Shown one piece after another: positions 1 through 5,664 of a stretch of DNA of 7,775 bases (position 1 is the stretch's first letter; the number at the start of each line of letters is the position of its first letter). The DNA comes from Rhodospirillaceae bacterium (GTDB lineage Bacteria; Pseudomonadota; Alphaproteobacteria; UBA11136). Where the stretch lies: NCBI GenBank assembly GCA_002686135.1, contig NZAO01000067.1, forward strand, positions 1,826 to 9,600. The letters are read 5' to 3'. The notes under the pieces were generated by a model that worked only from the letters and a program-made list of their open reading frames with translations, was not told where the DNA came from and ran no database searches. The position numbers were made by a program, and so were the translations under genes.

Positions 1-989
1 CCATGATTTTCGTAATGGTTGTTCTGGGTGGCGTGACGCGGCTGACCCACTCCGGCCTTTCCATGGTGGAGTGGAAGCCTGTCACCGGCTTTCTGCCGCC
101 TCTGGGTGAGGAAGAATGGTGGGACATTTTCGGGAAATACCAGGAATTCCCGGAATACCGGAAAATCAACAAGGGGATGGATCTCGCGGAATTCAAAAGC
201 ATTTTCTGGCTTGAATACCTCCATCGGTTGTGGGGAAGGATAATCGGCGTGGTTTTTCTGCTGCCTTTTGTTTTCTTCCTTATCAAAGGCTGGATAGGAA
301 GAAGGCTGGGGTTCCATCTGGCGGGAATCTTCGTGCTGGGTGGATTACAGGGCCTTTTGGGGTGGTTCATGGTGAAAAGCGGGCTTGTGGACCAGCCCGA
401 TGTGAGCCAATACCGGCTTGCCGCCCATCTCGTCGCGGCCTTCGCCCTTTACGGATATATCTTCTGGATCGCCCTCAAACTGCTTACTCCCGCCCCTGAC
501 GCGATTCCCTCCCCAACCGTCGCAACCCTCAGACGCCTGGCGGGGCTGATCGTAGCGTTGACCTTTTTCACGGTACTCTCGGGCGCCTTCGTGGCGGGGC
601 TGGACGCGGGAATGACCTACAATACCTTTCCGCTTATGGAAGGCCAGCTAGTGCCGGAAGCCATGTTTGATATGACCCCCTGGGCCGTGAATTTCTTCGA
701 GAATATCGCCACGGTACAGTTTGACCACCGAGTGCTGGCCATAATCACCTTTGTTGCGATTGTTTTGTTGTGGCTGCGGGGGCGTAACCCAGCTTTATCT
801 GGACGCAGCGCCCGGGCGGTACATTCCTTGGCGATGATGGCGCTTATTCAGATGGCGCTAGGGATTTCGACGCTACTTCTCTTCGTTCCCGTATCTCTAG
901 CGGTACTCCACCAAGCCGTGGCGCTTGTGCTTTTCACTCTGGCTCTGTGGACTGCCTATGAATTGCGGGGGCTGCAACCGCAGGGTTGA
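1..989 (+). CDS. ctaA: Heme A synthase CtaA/COX15, 5'-truncated by window edge
   Basis: This integral inner-membrane enzyme oxidises the C8 methyl group of heme O to the formyl group of heme A, the cofactor of aa3-type cytochrome oxidases. The visible 328 residues, numbered from the ATG at base 3, match the COX15/CtaA family. The N-terminal part has VLGGVTRLTHSGLSMVEWKP. Candidate heme-ligand histidines sit in EYLHRLWGR (H74), RLAAH (H142), QFDHR (H242) and VLHQ (H303), and the conserved DAGMTYNTFPLM lies at 201-212. Several hydrophobic membrane spans alternate with short loops, and the two halves look like the family's internal duplication. Family members usually have about 20-30 more residues before this point, including the start of the first membrane span. 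The frame is open to base 1, so the true start is probably outside the window and the ATG at base 3 is internal. The gene ends in TGA at 987-989 and is followed by a terminator. It is functionally unrelated to the hopanoid genes. Confidence 0.95.
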   Translation, partial: MIFVMVVLGGVTRLTHSGLSMVEWKPVTGFLPPLGEEEWWDIFGKYQEFPEYRKINKGMDLAEFKSIFWLEYLHRLWGRIIGVVFLLPFVFFLIKGWIGRRLGFHLAGIFVLGGLQGLLGWFMVKSGLVDQPDVSQYRLAAHLVAAFALYGYIFWIALKLLTPAPDAIPSPTVATLRRLAGLIVALTFFTVLSGAFVAGLDAGMTYNTFPLMEGQLVPEAMFDMTPWAVNFFENIATVQFDHRVLAIITFVAIVLLWLRGRNPALSGRSARAVHSLAMMALIQMALGISTLLLFVPVSLAVLHQAVALVLFTLALWTAYELRGLQPQG

Positions 990-1027
990 GACTTCTCCAG
1001 CCCAAACGGACTGTAAAGGAGAAATAA

Positions 1028-1054
1028 AAAAAGGCCCGGTAATCGGGCCTTTTT
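1028..1054. terminator. Bidirectional intrinsic terminator between ctaA and the porin gene
   Basis: A perfect 11-bp stem (AAAAAGGCCCG, 1028-1038, pairing with CGGGCCTTTTT, 1044-1054) closes a 5-base loop. Read on the plus strand it has a GC-rich stem followed by five T. Read on the minus strand the stem runs into seven T (complement of 1026-1032). It lies 38 bases after the ctaA stop and about 70 bases after the porin stop, so it can end both converging transcripts. The longer U tract favours the minus-strand (porin) message. Confidence 0.88.
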
Positions 1055-1067
1055 AAAGTCGACTTTT

Positions 1068-1102
1068 GGTCTTCGTAGGTTTTTCTTCAAAAATCCTAGA
1101 CC
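1068..1102 (-). other. Imperfect hairpin in the presumed 3' UTR of the porin mRNA
   Basis: On the plus strand GGTC (1068-1071) can pair with GACC (1099-1102), TAGG (1076-1079) with CCTA (1095-1098), and TTTTT (1080-1084) with AAAAA (1089-1093). The loop is CTTC. There is a four-base bulge on one side (1072-1075) and a single T bulge on the other (1094). It sits between the porin stop codon and the bidirectional terminator. It would be transcribed with the porin gene and could act as a 3' stabilising structure. A 12-bp palindrome with no loop (AAAGTCGACTTT, 1055-1066) lies between it and the terminator. The pairing is seen; any function is inference. Confidence 0.35.
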
Positions 1103-1125
1103 TTCCTTGTATTCAGTAAAAACTG

Positions 1126-1851
1126 TTAGAAAGACCGAGAGATAGTGAACACAGCCCGTGAGTCAGATGTAGCACCATCTGCGTGGTTGAAAGTGTCATG
1201 CCAAGCGACCTCGGCTCCAAAACCAACTATATCTGCGGAAAGCCCCAGCTTGGCGTCACTGTAGTCCTCACTCTCGTCCACCGTCTGGTGTCCGAATTGG
1301 AAGCCGAGCGCCAAGCTCTTGAAAAGCGGAATGTCCACACCCGCGGTGTAATAGAAGGCGTCTCCCGTTTCGCCGGTGAAATCAGGGGAGGCATTGATTC
1401 CGGCGGAAAGGGCAAACATACCGAAGTCATATCCCAGATTGGCATTGCCTTCCCAATAATCTAGATTGCTGGCTTCGGGGGCGCCGGGATAGCTGAAATA
1501 GACGAATCCCACGTCCCAGCCCACGCCCTGGACATCGCCGGAAAAGCCACCGTAGTAATCGATCTCGATGCTGCCGGGATCGGGATCAAATTCAATATTG
1601 GATCCCCAAACGCCCGCGTAGAAACTAACGCCTTCCACTGGAGTATCGACGGAGTAGTCAACACTGCCTTGAATGGTGGGGGTACCAGAGGAATTCTGCG
1701 ACACACCACGGAAAATATAGTCAGTGCCCAGAAGCATGCTGGCGGAAAACTCGCCAGGAACATCCTCGGCGGGAATAAGTGATTCGGCATTGACCTGCGA
1801 AATCCCCATCGTCAAAACCATTGCGCCAAAAGCCAGACATGTTTTCTTCAT
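1126..1851 (-). CDS. TorF-family putative outer-membrane porin (Gcw_chp type)
   Basis: The product is predicted to be a small secreted beta-barrel of the outer membrane. The family (TorF putative porin, TIGR02001/Gcw_chp-like) is widespread in proteobacteria; its substrate is not established. From the chosen start it has 241 residues. A signal peptide (MKKTCLAFGAMVLTMGISQVNA, cleavage probably after residue 22) is followed by the family hallmark LLGTDYIFRGVSQ at about 40-52. Alternating polar/aromatic strands follow, and the chain ends in AVFTISRSF, a terminal-Phe beta-signal typical of barrels inserted by Bam. I chose the ATG at 1851 rather than 1863 (which would add MERT) because GGAGAG lies about five bases before the 1851 ATG, inside that four-codon extension, and because the signal peptide then begins with a normal KK n-region. 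The gene converges on ctaA and diverges from hpnC. The family call is secure; transport function is not. Confidence 0.82.
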   Translation of the reverse strand: MKKTCLAFGAMVLTMGISQVNAESLIPAEDVPGEFSASMLLGTDYIFRGVSQNSSGTPTIQGSVDYSVDTPVEGVSFYAGVWGSNIEFDPDPGSIEIDYYGGFSGDVQGVGWDVGFVYFSYPGAPEASNLDYWEGNANLGYDFGMFALSAGINASPDFTGETGDAFYYTAGVDIPLFKSLALGFQFGHQTVDESEDYSDAKLGLSADIVGFGAEVAWHDTFNHADGATSDSRAVFTISRSF

Positions 1852-1948
1852 TGTTCTCTCCATTGCCCTCTACTCAGGTCGCCATATATTGCGTTTTTTA
1901 ATTGTGCGAATCGACTCTTAATATACCTACGCACATAACCGTTACCGC

Positions 1949-1978
1949 AATATCCGCGCCATCATTCCCCTCAGTCAA
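1949..1978 (-). promoter_or_regulatory. Candidate sigma-70 promoter for the porin gene
   Basis: Read on the minus strand, TTGACT (1978 down to 1973; five of six consensus bases) is followed after 18 bases by GATATT (1954 down to 1949; four of six). Transcription would start near 1942, giving a leader of roughly 90 bases before the ATG at 1851. A second -10-like box, TATATT (1925 down to 1920), lies closer to the gene but lacks a good -35. This is pattern matching only. Confidence 0.32.
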
Positions 1979-2094
1979 GTATTATTTTTTATCTATATAA
2001 AACAGTTAGTTAAATATATTTCTACAAAAACTAAATTGTTGCACACAATACCAACTGACAAAGAATTGCCTAAAAAATATGCATTTAAGCAATT

Positions 2095-2115
2095 ATGTGC
2101 ATTAATTATGCACAT
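2095..2115. repeat. Perfect 8-bp inverted repeat, candidate operator
   Basis: ATGTGCAT (2095-2102) is mirrored by ATGCACAT (2108-2115) across the 5-base spacer TAATT. The centre-to-centre spacing of 13 bp is close to one helical turn, as in many dimeric-repressor sites. It lies between the divergent porin and hpnC genes. The GCACA/TGTGC core recurs nearby as GCACACAA (2041-2048) and, inverted, TTGTGTGC (2153-2160). The symmetry is certain. The binding protein is unknown and a regulatory role is inferred. Confidence 0.45.
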
Positions 2116-2168
2116 CGGGTGGTTTTTCCGCAACAGTCACACAAAACACATGTTGTGTGCCCCGGAAA

Positions 2169-2198
2169 TTAGAATTTAGATTGTGATAAATTTACAAT
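2169..2198 (+). promoter_or_regulatory. Possible promoter for the hopanoid cluster
   Basis: TACAAT (2193-2198) matches five of six bases of a sigma-70 -10 box. The best -35 at a workable distance is TTAGAA (2169-2174, 18-base spacer), which is poor. Transcription would start near 2205, leaving a leader of about 165 bases before hpnC. The -10 overlaps one arm of an ATTGT/ACAAT dyad (2180-2198), so an activator or repressor could act here. This is weak support. Confidence 0.22.
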
Positions 2199-2370
2199 AG
2201 TCGCATGCTCCTCAATTAGGCAGGCAAAAACTGGCAGCGCCTTGTGGCGAACGTCCAAACATTTTCTCCACGCAAGCCAATACCATTTTCATGTGCTATC
2301 TTGTGATGGCCCGGAAGTCCCGGCAGACTCCCAGAACATGAACCCTGACTCGCATTGAGAAAGCCTCCTC

Positions 2371-3222
2371 GTGGCCACATCCGCCTCCATTGAAACCCCT
2401 TCCGGCAAAACTACGGCCACGGAGAACTTTCCCGTTGGATCGTGGCTGTTGCCCGCGCCTCTTCGTCCCTATATTGCCACATTCTATGCCTTGGCGCGGG
2501 CCACCGATGACATCGCCGACAATCCCAATCTGTCGCCCGAGGAAAAACTGGTCTGTCTCGACGGATTCGACGCGGTCCTGACGGGAAAATCCGGCGATGA
2601 TTCCCGTTATGTGAAATCCGCCCGGCTGAAACAAAGTCTGGCCGAGATTGGCGTAACCACCGATCACAGCCGCAACCTGATCAGCGCCTTCAAGCAGGAT
2701 GCCGTTAAACTCCGTTACCGGGACTGGGACGATCTCATGGATTACTGCAACCGTTCGGCCGCGCCGGTAGGTCGTTTCCTGCTCGATCTTCATGGGGAAT
2801 CCAGCGATGGCTACGAGACATCGGATGCCCTGTGCAACGCCTTGCAGGTCATTAATCATCTTCAGGACTGTAAGGATGATTATCTTACCCTCGACCGTGT
2901 CTATATCCCTGGGAACTGGCTGGCGGAATCAGGCACCACCGTTGCCGCCCTTGGCGATACGCACGCATCCCGGGAACTGCGCACCGTTCTCGATCGCTGC
3001 CTGGATGGGGTTGAGGAACTTCTTGTGACCTCCCGGACGCTTCCCGGCCACCTTAAAAGCCGTCGCCTAGCCATGGAATCGGCGGTGATCTACCGCATTG
3101 CGGTGCGCCTTACCCGGCTCCTGCGGCGAAACGATCCCGTGGCCGGCCGTGTTGCGCTTTCTCCGTTTTCATTTTTTCTGTGTGGCGTCGAAGGCGTAAG
3201 CAGCGTGCTTTTTAACCGCTGA
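2371..3222 (+). CDS. hpnC: Squalene synthase HpnC (hydroxysqualene synthase)
   Basis: HpnC converts presqualene diphosphate, made by HpnD, to hydroxysqualene. It is an all-alpha trans-isoprenyl diphosphate synthase of the squalene/phytoene synthase family. The 283-residue product has the HpnC opening TENFPVGSWLLPAPLRP (17-33) and the first aspartate motif DDIAD (46-50), within FYALARATDDIADN. YCNRSAAPVGR lies at 125-135, and the second metal-binding region NHLQDCKDDY at 162-171 is followed by RVYIP (176-180). The length is normal. The start is GTG at 2371: an in-frame TGA at 2356-2358 closes the frame just upstream and no other start lies between. GAGAAAG about seven bases ahead is a modest ribosome binding site. 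It is the first gene of the plus-strand cluster and is separated from hpnD by a gap holding a strong hairpin. Confidence 0.93.
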   Translation: MATSASIETPSGKTTATENFPVGSWLLPAPLRPYIATFYALARATDDIADNPNLSPEEKLVCLDGFDAVLTGKSGDDSRYVKSARLKQSLAEIGVTTDHSRNLISAFKQDAVKLRYRDWDDLMDYCNRSAAPVGRFLLDLHGESSDGYETSDALCNALQVINHLQDCKDDYLTLDRVYIPGNWLAESGTTVAALGDTHASRELRTVLDRCLDGVEELLVTSRTLPGHLKSRRLAMESAVIYRIAVRLTRLLRRNDPVAGRVALSPFSFFLCGVEGVSSVLFNR

Positions 3223-3263
3223 CGGTCGAAGAAATATTTTTCATACCGCCTTCTAACCCCTAC

Positions 3264-3292
3264 AGGAAAAACACTTTATCTGTGTTTTTCCT
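3264..3292 (+). other. Strong hairpin between hpnC and hpnD
   Basis: AGGAAAAACAC (3264-3274) pairs perfectly over 11 bases with GTGTTTTTCCT (3282-3292) around a 7-base loop (TTTATCT). The stem is not followed by a T run (the next bases are TGAGGCCC), so it does not look like a classical intrinsic terminator. It starts about 41 bases after the hpnC stop and ends 77 bases before the likely hpnD start. A pause, processing or stability element in the hpn mRNA is plausible. The structure is clear; the role is inferred. Confidence 0.5.
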
Positions 3293-3369
3293 TGAGGCCC
3301 GTGCGGACCATACGTAGGGTGCCAACGCGGTCTCAAGCGACAGTGAACGGGAAAGGAGCACGCTCAGGG

Positions 3370-4242
3370 ATGAACGGTATCGCCAAGAATATGGCAGACG
3401 ATCCCGACGCCCGTGAACATGTTCATGAGGTGGTCAAGACCTCCGGCACCTCTTTTTACCTGGGCATGCGCATTCTGCCCCCGAACCGGCGTAACGGCAT
3501 GTTCGCCATATACGCCTTTTGCCGCGAGGTGGACGACATTGCCGACAGCAACGAAGGGGAAGCAGAAAAGCTGGCGCAACTAACGCAATGGCGAGAGGAG
3601 ATTGAACGCCTGTTCGCAGGGTGTCCGGAATACCCGACAGCCCGTGCCTTGCTTGGGCCGGTTGGTGAATTTGATCTCCGAAAGCAGGACTTCCTCGCCA
3701 TCATTGACGGTATGGAAATGGATGCGTGCGAACAGATGCGTAGTCCCAACATGAATAATTTTAAACTCTACTGCTCCCGTGTAGCGGGCGCTGTGGGCCT
3801 TCTTTCCATCCGTGCCTTCGGAGATGCCAGCCCACGCGCCAAGGATCACGCCCTAGCCCTTGGACACGCCCTTCAGACCACCAACATCCTGCGGGATCTT
3901 CACGAAGACGCGGCGCGGGGACGCCTTTATTTGCCCAAGGAAATACTTCTCGCCCACGGTATTACGGATACCGACCCTCGCACGGTTCTGCGTCATCCCG
4001 TCATCAAGGACGTATGCGCCGATTTGGCAAAAATTGCACAGCGCCATTTCGATGATGCGGCAACGGCCATGGAGGACTGTGATAAAGACGCCCTGCGACC
4101 GGCCCGCATCATGGGGGCTATTTATCGCGGGATCCTCGCACGTCTCATCAAAAGAGGGTGGGAAAAGCTTGATGAGCCGGTGCACGTGCCAAAATTGGAA
4201 AAGCTCTGGATTGTCCTGCGCTATGGGTTTTTTATCCCGTGA
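3370..4242 (+). CDS. hpnD: Presqualene diphosphate synthase HpnD
   Basis: HpnD condenses two farnesyl diphosphates to presqualene diphosphate, the first committed step to squalene in bacteria that use HpnCDE. The 290-residue product is a squalene/phytoene synthase family member. TSGTSFYLGMRILP lies at 24-37 and the first aspartate motif DDIAD at 55-59, inside YAFCREVDDIADS. DGMEMD (113-118) and YCSRVAGAVG (134-143) follow. The second aspartate motif DLHED (176-180) lies within TTNILRDLHEDAARGRLYLP. The frame is open further upstream (a TTG at 3292 would add 26 residues), but that stretch is Arg-rich and unlike the family. ATG 3370 has AAAGGAG at 3352-3358, a good ribosome binding site at a slightly long distance of 11 bases. 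A second ATG lies at 3391. Its last codons overlap the hpnE start (GTGA, 4239-4242). HpnC and HpnD are distinct paralogues, not a recent duplication. Confidence 0.93.
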   Translation: MNGIAKNMADDPDAREHVHEVVKTSGTSFYLGMRILPPNRRNGMFAIYAFCREVDDIADSNEGEAEKLAQLTQWREEIERLFAGCPEYPTARALLGPVGEFDLRKQDFLAIIDGMEMDACEQMRSPNMNNFKLYCSRVAGAVGLLSIRAFGDASPRAKDHALALGHALQTTNILRDLHEDAARGRLYLPKEILLAHGITDTDPRTVLRHPVIKDVCADLAKIAQRHFDDAATAMEDCDKDALRPARIMGAIYRGILARLIKRGWEKLDEPVHVPKLEKLWIVLRYGFFIP

Positions 4243-5576
4243 CCTCCGCTCCCATGTCCATGACATCCCATAGCGCCAAAGAGGGTGGTATTCATATCAT
4301 CGGCGCTGGCCTTGCCGGTATGGCAGCCGCCGTAAGGCTGGCCCAGGCCGGATACAGGCCCGCGCTCTATGAATCCGCAGACCATGCCGGCGGACGATGT
4401 CGCTCCCTTTTCGAAACTACGCTGGAACGCCTCATAGACAACGGCAACCATCTCCTGCTTAGCGGGAACAATGCCACCATGGACTATCTCCATGCCATTG
4501 GCGCCCATGGGGAATTATCAGTGGCGCCGCGCGCGGTTTATCCCTTCGTCGACATCCGCGACGGCAGACGATGGGCTGTTCGCCCCAACCGGGGGCGCGT
4601 TCCCTGGTGGATATTTTCGCGATCGAGTCGTGTGCCGGAGTCCCGGCCCTGGGATTATTTCGCGGCCCTGAGCCTTGCCTGGGCGCAACCAGGAAAGACC
4701 GTGGCGGACTGTTTCGACACGAACCGGAAAATCTTTGAGCGCTTTTGGGAACCTCTGGCCATTGCCGTGCTCAACGCCGGGGCCCATGAGGGCGCGGCCT
4801 GTCTGTTATGGCCGGTAATCCGGCTGACTTTTGGCAAAGGCGAGGCCGCCTGCCGTCTTTGTTTCACCCGACAGGGTTTGTCCAAAACCTTTGTCGACCC
4901 GGCGCTAACCTGGCTTTCCGGACAGGGTGCCGAAATTCACTTCCAGACCAGGATTCGAAATTTCAAGACCCGCTCAGACACCAACGATAACACCGTCGCG
5001 GAACTGGGATTTTCCACCGGTTCAATCCCGGTTAGGGATGGAGATTACGTGATTCTGGCCGTTCCCCCGAAGTCCGCATCCACCCTACTTCCGGAATTAT
5101 CTGTTCCCACCGAAAGCCGCACCATCGTCAATGTTCATTTCCGGCTGCCGCAACCACCCCCCAGCGATGCCGGAGATACTGGGGAAACCAGCCTTACAGG
5201 AATCATCGGCGGACACGCGCAATGGCTTTTTCTTCGTGGCGACGTGGCTTCGGTAACGGTCAGCGCCGCTGATTCTCTGGCAAAAGAGCCCGCGGAAACC
5301 ATCGCCGATCGCATCTGGCCCGAGGTTGCCTGCATCCTCGATATGGACGAAGGCAGCACTTTACCTCCCTACCGTGTCATCAAGGAAAAACGCGCCACTT
5401 TTGCACAGACCCCGGATCAGCTTGCTTTTAGAGCAAAAACCAGAACATCTTATGACAATCTTTTCCTGGCTGGTGATTGGACGGACACCGGCCTTCCCGC
5501 CACTATCGAGGGTGCCATACAGTCGGGTTTTACCGCCGCTACGGCTATTATGGAAAATGATAGGAAAGGCGCCTAA
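4239..5576 (+). CDS. hpnE: Hydroxysqualene dehydroxylase HpnE, FAD-dependent
   Basis: HpnE is a flavoprotein of the amine oxidase/phytoene desaturase superfamily that reductively removes the hydroxyl of hydroxysqualene to give squalene, finishing the HpnCDE route. The 445-residue product opens with a Rossmann FAD-binding motif, GAGLAG at 22-27, followed by the acidic residue of YES (44-46) and GGRCRS (51-56). The C-terminal FAD motif is NLFLAGDWTDTGLPATIEGA (407-426). NGNHLLLSGNN at about 68-78 also fits HpnE. The GTG at 4239 overlaps the hpnD TGA in a GTGA arrangement, implying translational coupling. In-frame ATGs at 4254 and 4260 are alternatives. None of the three has a clear ribosome binding site, which also points to coupling. 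An 88-base gap with a possible promoter follows before shc. Confidence 0.92.
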   Translation: MTSAPMSMTSHSAKEGGIHIIGAGLAGMAAAVRLAQAGYRPALYESADHAGGRCRSLFETTLERLIDNGNHLLLSGNNATMDYLHAIGAHGELSVAPRAVYPFVDIRDGRRWAVRPNRGRVPWWIFSRSSRVPESRPWDYFAALSLAWAQPGKTVADCFDTNRKIFERFWEPLAIAVLNAGAHEGAACLLWPVIRLTFGKGEAACRLCFTRQGLSKTFVDPALTWLSGQGAEIHFQTRIRNFKTRSDTNDNTVAELGFSTGSIPVRDGDYVILAVPPKSASTLLPELSVPTESRTIVNVHFRLPQPPPSDAGDTGETSLTGIIGGHAQWLFLRGDVASVTVSAADSLAKEPAETIADRIWPEVACILDMDEGSTLPPYRVIKEKRATFAQTPDQLAFRAKTRTSYDNLFLAGDWTDTGLPATIEGAIQSGFTAATAIMENDRKGA

Positions 5577-5602
5577 CGAAACGTATCGAAAGACCTCTGG
5601 TA

Positions 5603-5630
5603 TTGACAACTCCTTCTTTGGCAAGATACC
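5603..5630 (+). promoter_or_regulatory. Candidate internal promoter upstream of shc
   Basis: A perfect -35 consensus, TTGACA (5603-5608), is followed after 16 bases by GATACC (5625-5630), which matches only the central ATA of a -10 box. Alphaproteobacterial promoters often rely on the -35, so this is reasonable but unproven. Transcription would start near 5637 and give a leader of about 28 bases before the ATG of shc. It would let shc and hpnG be expressed apart from the squalene genes. Confidence 0.35.
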
Positions 5631-5664
5631 TCCCTCGTCCCACACGACGGAACATTTCTGATCC

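Larger units (their letters stand above)
1852..2370. other. Gene-free AT-rich divergent intergenic region
   Basis: About 520 bases separate the divergent porin and hpnC genes. I see no convincing coding sequence. The central part (about 1975-2110) is clearly richer in A and T than the genes on either side. It holds the candidate porin promoter (1949-1978), a dyad with 8-bp arms (2095-2115) and shorter dyads. These are ATTGT/ACAAT with a 5-base spacer (2035-2049), ACACA/TGTGT with a 3-base spacer (2146-2158) and ATTGT/ACAAT with a 9-base spacer (2180-2198). A TACAAT box lies at 2193-2198. The stretch 2200-2370 shows only two tiny reading frames (2291-2341 and 2338-2358) without ribosome binding sites. 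Confidence 0.6.

Noticed and set aside
2064..2094. AATTGC/GCAATT inverted repeat with a 19-base spacer
   Set aside because: Six-base arms at that distance in AT-rich DNA are expected by chance, and it abuts the stronger 2095-2115 dyad.
2296..2859. 187-codon open frame on the minus strand overlapping hpnC
   Set aside because: It runs antisense to a gene with clear family motifs, its translation shows no recognisable domain, and GC-rich coding DNA commonly leaves such frames open.
3292..3369. Upstream in-frame extension of hpnD from TTG 3292
   Set aside because: The added 26 residues are Arg-rich and not family-like, the TTG lies in the hairpin stem, and a better ribosome binding site precedes ATG 3370.
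3853..4273. Overlapping 137-codon frames on both strands across the end of hpnD and start of hpnE
   Set aside because: Both are shadows of hpnD/hpnE in other frames, with no ribosome binding site and no coherent protein features.
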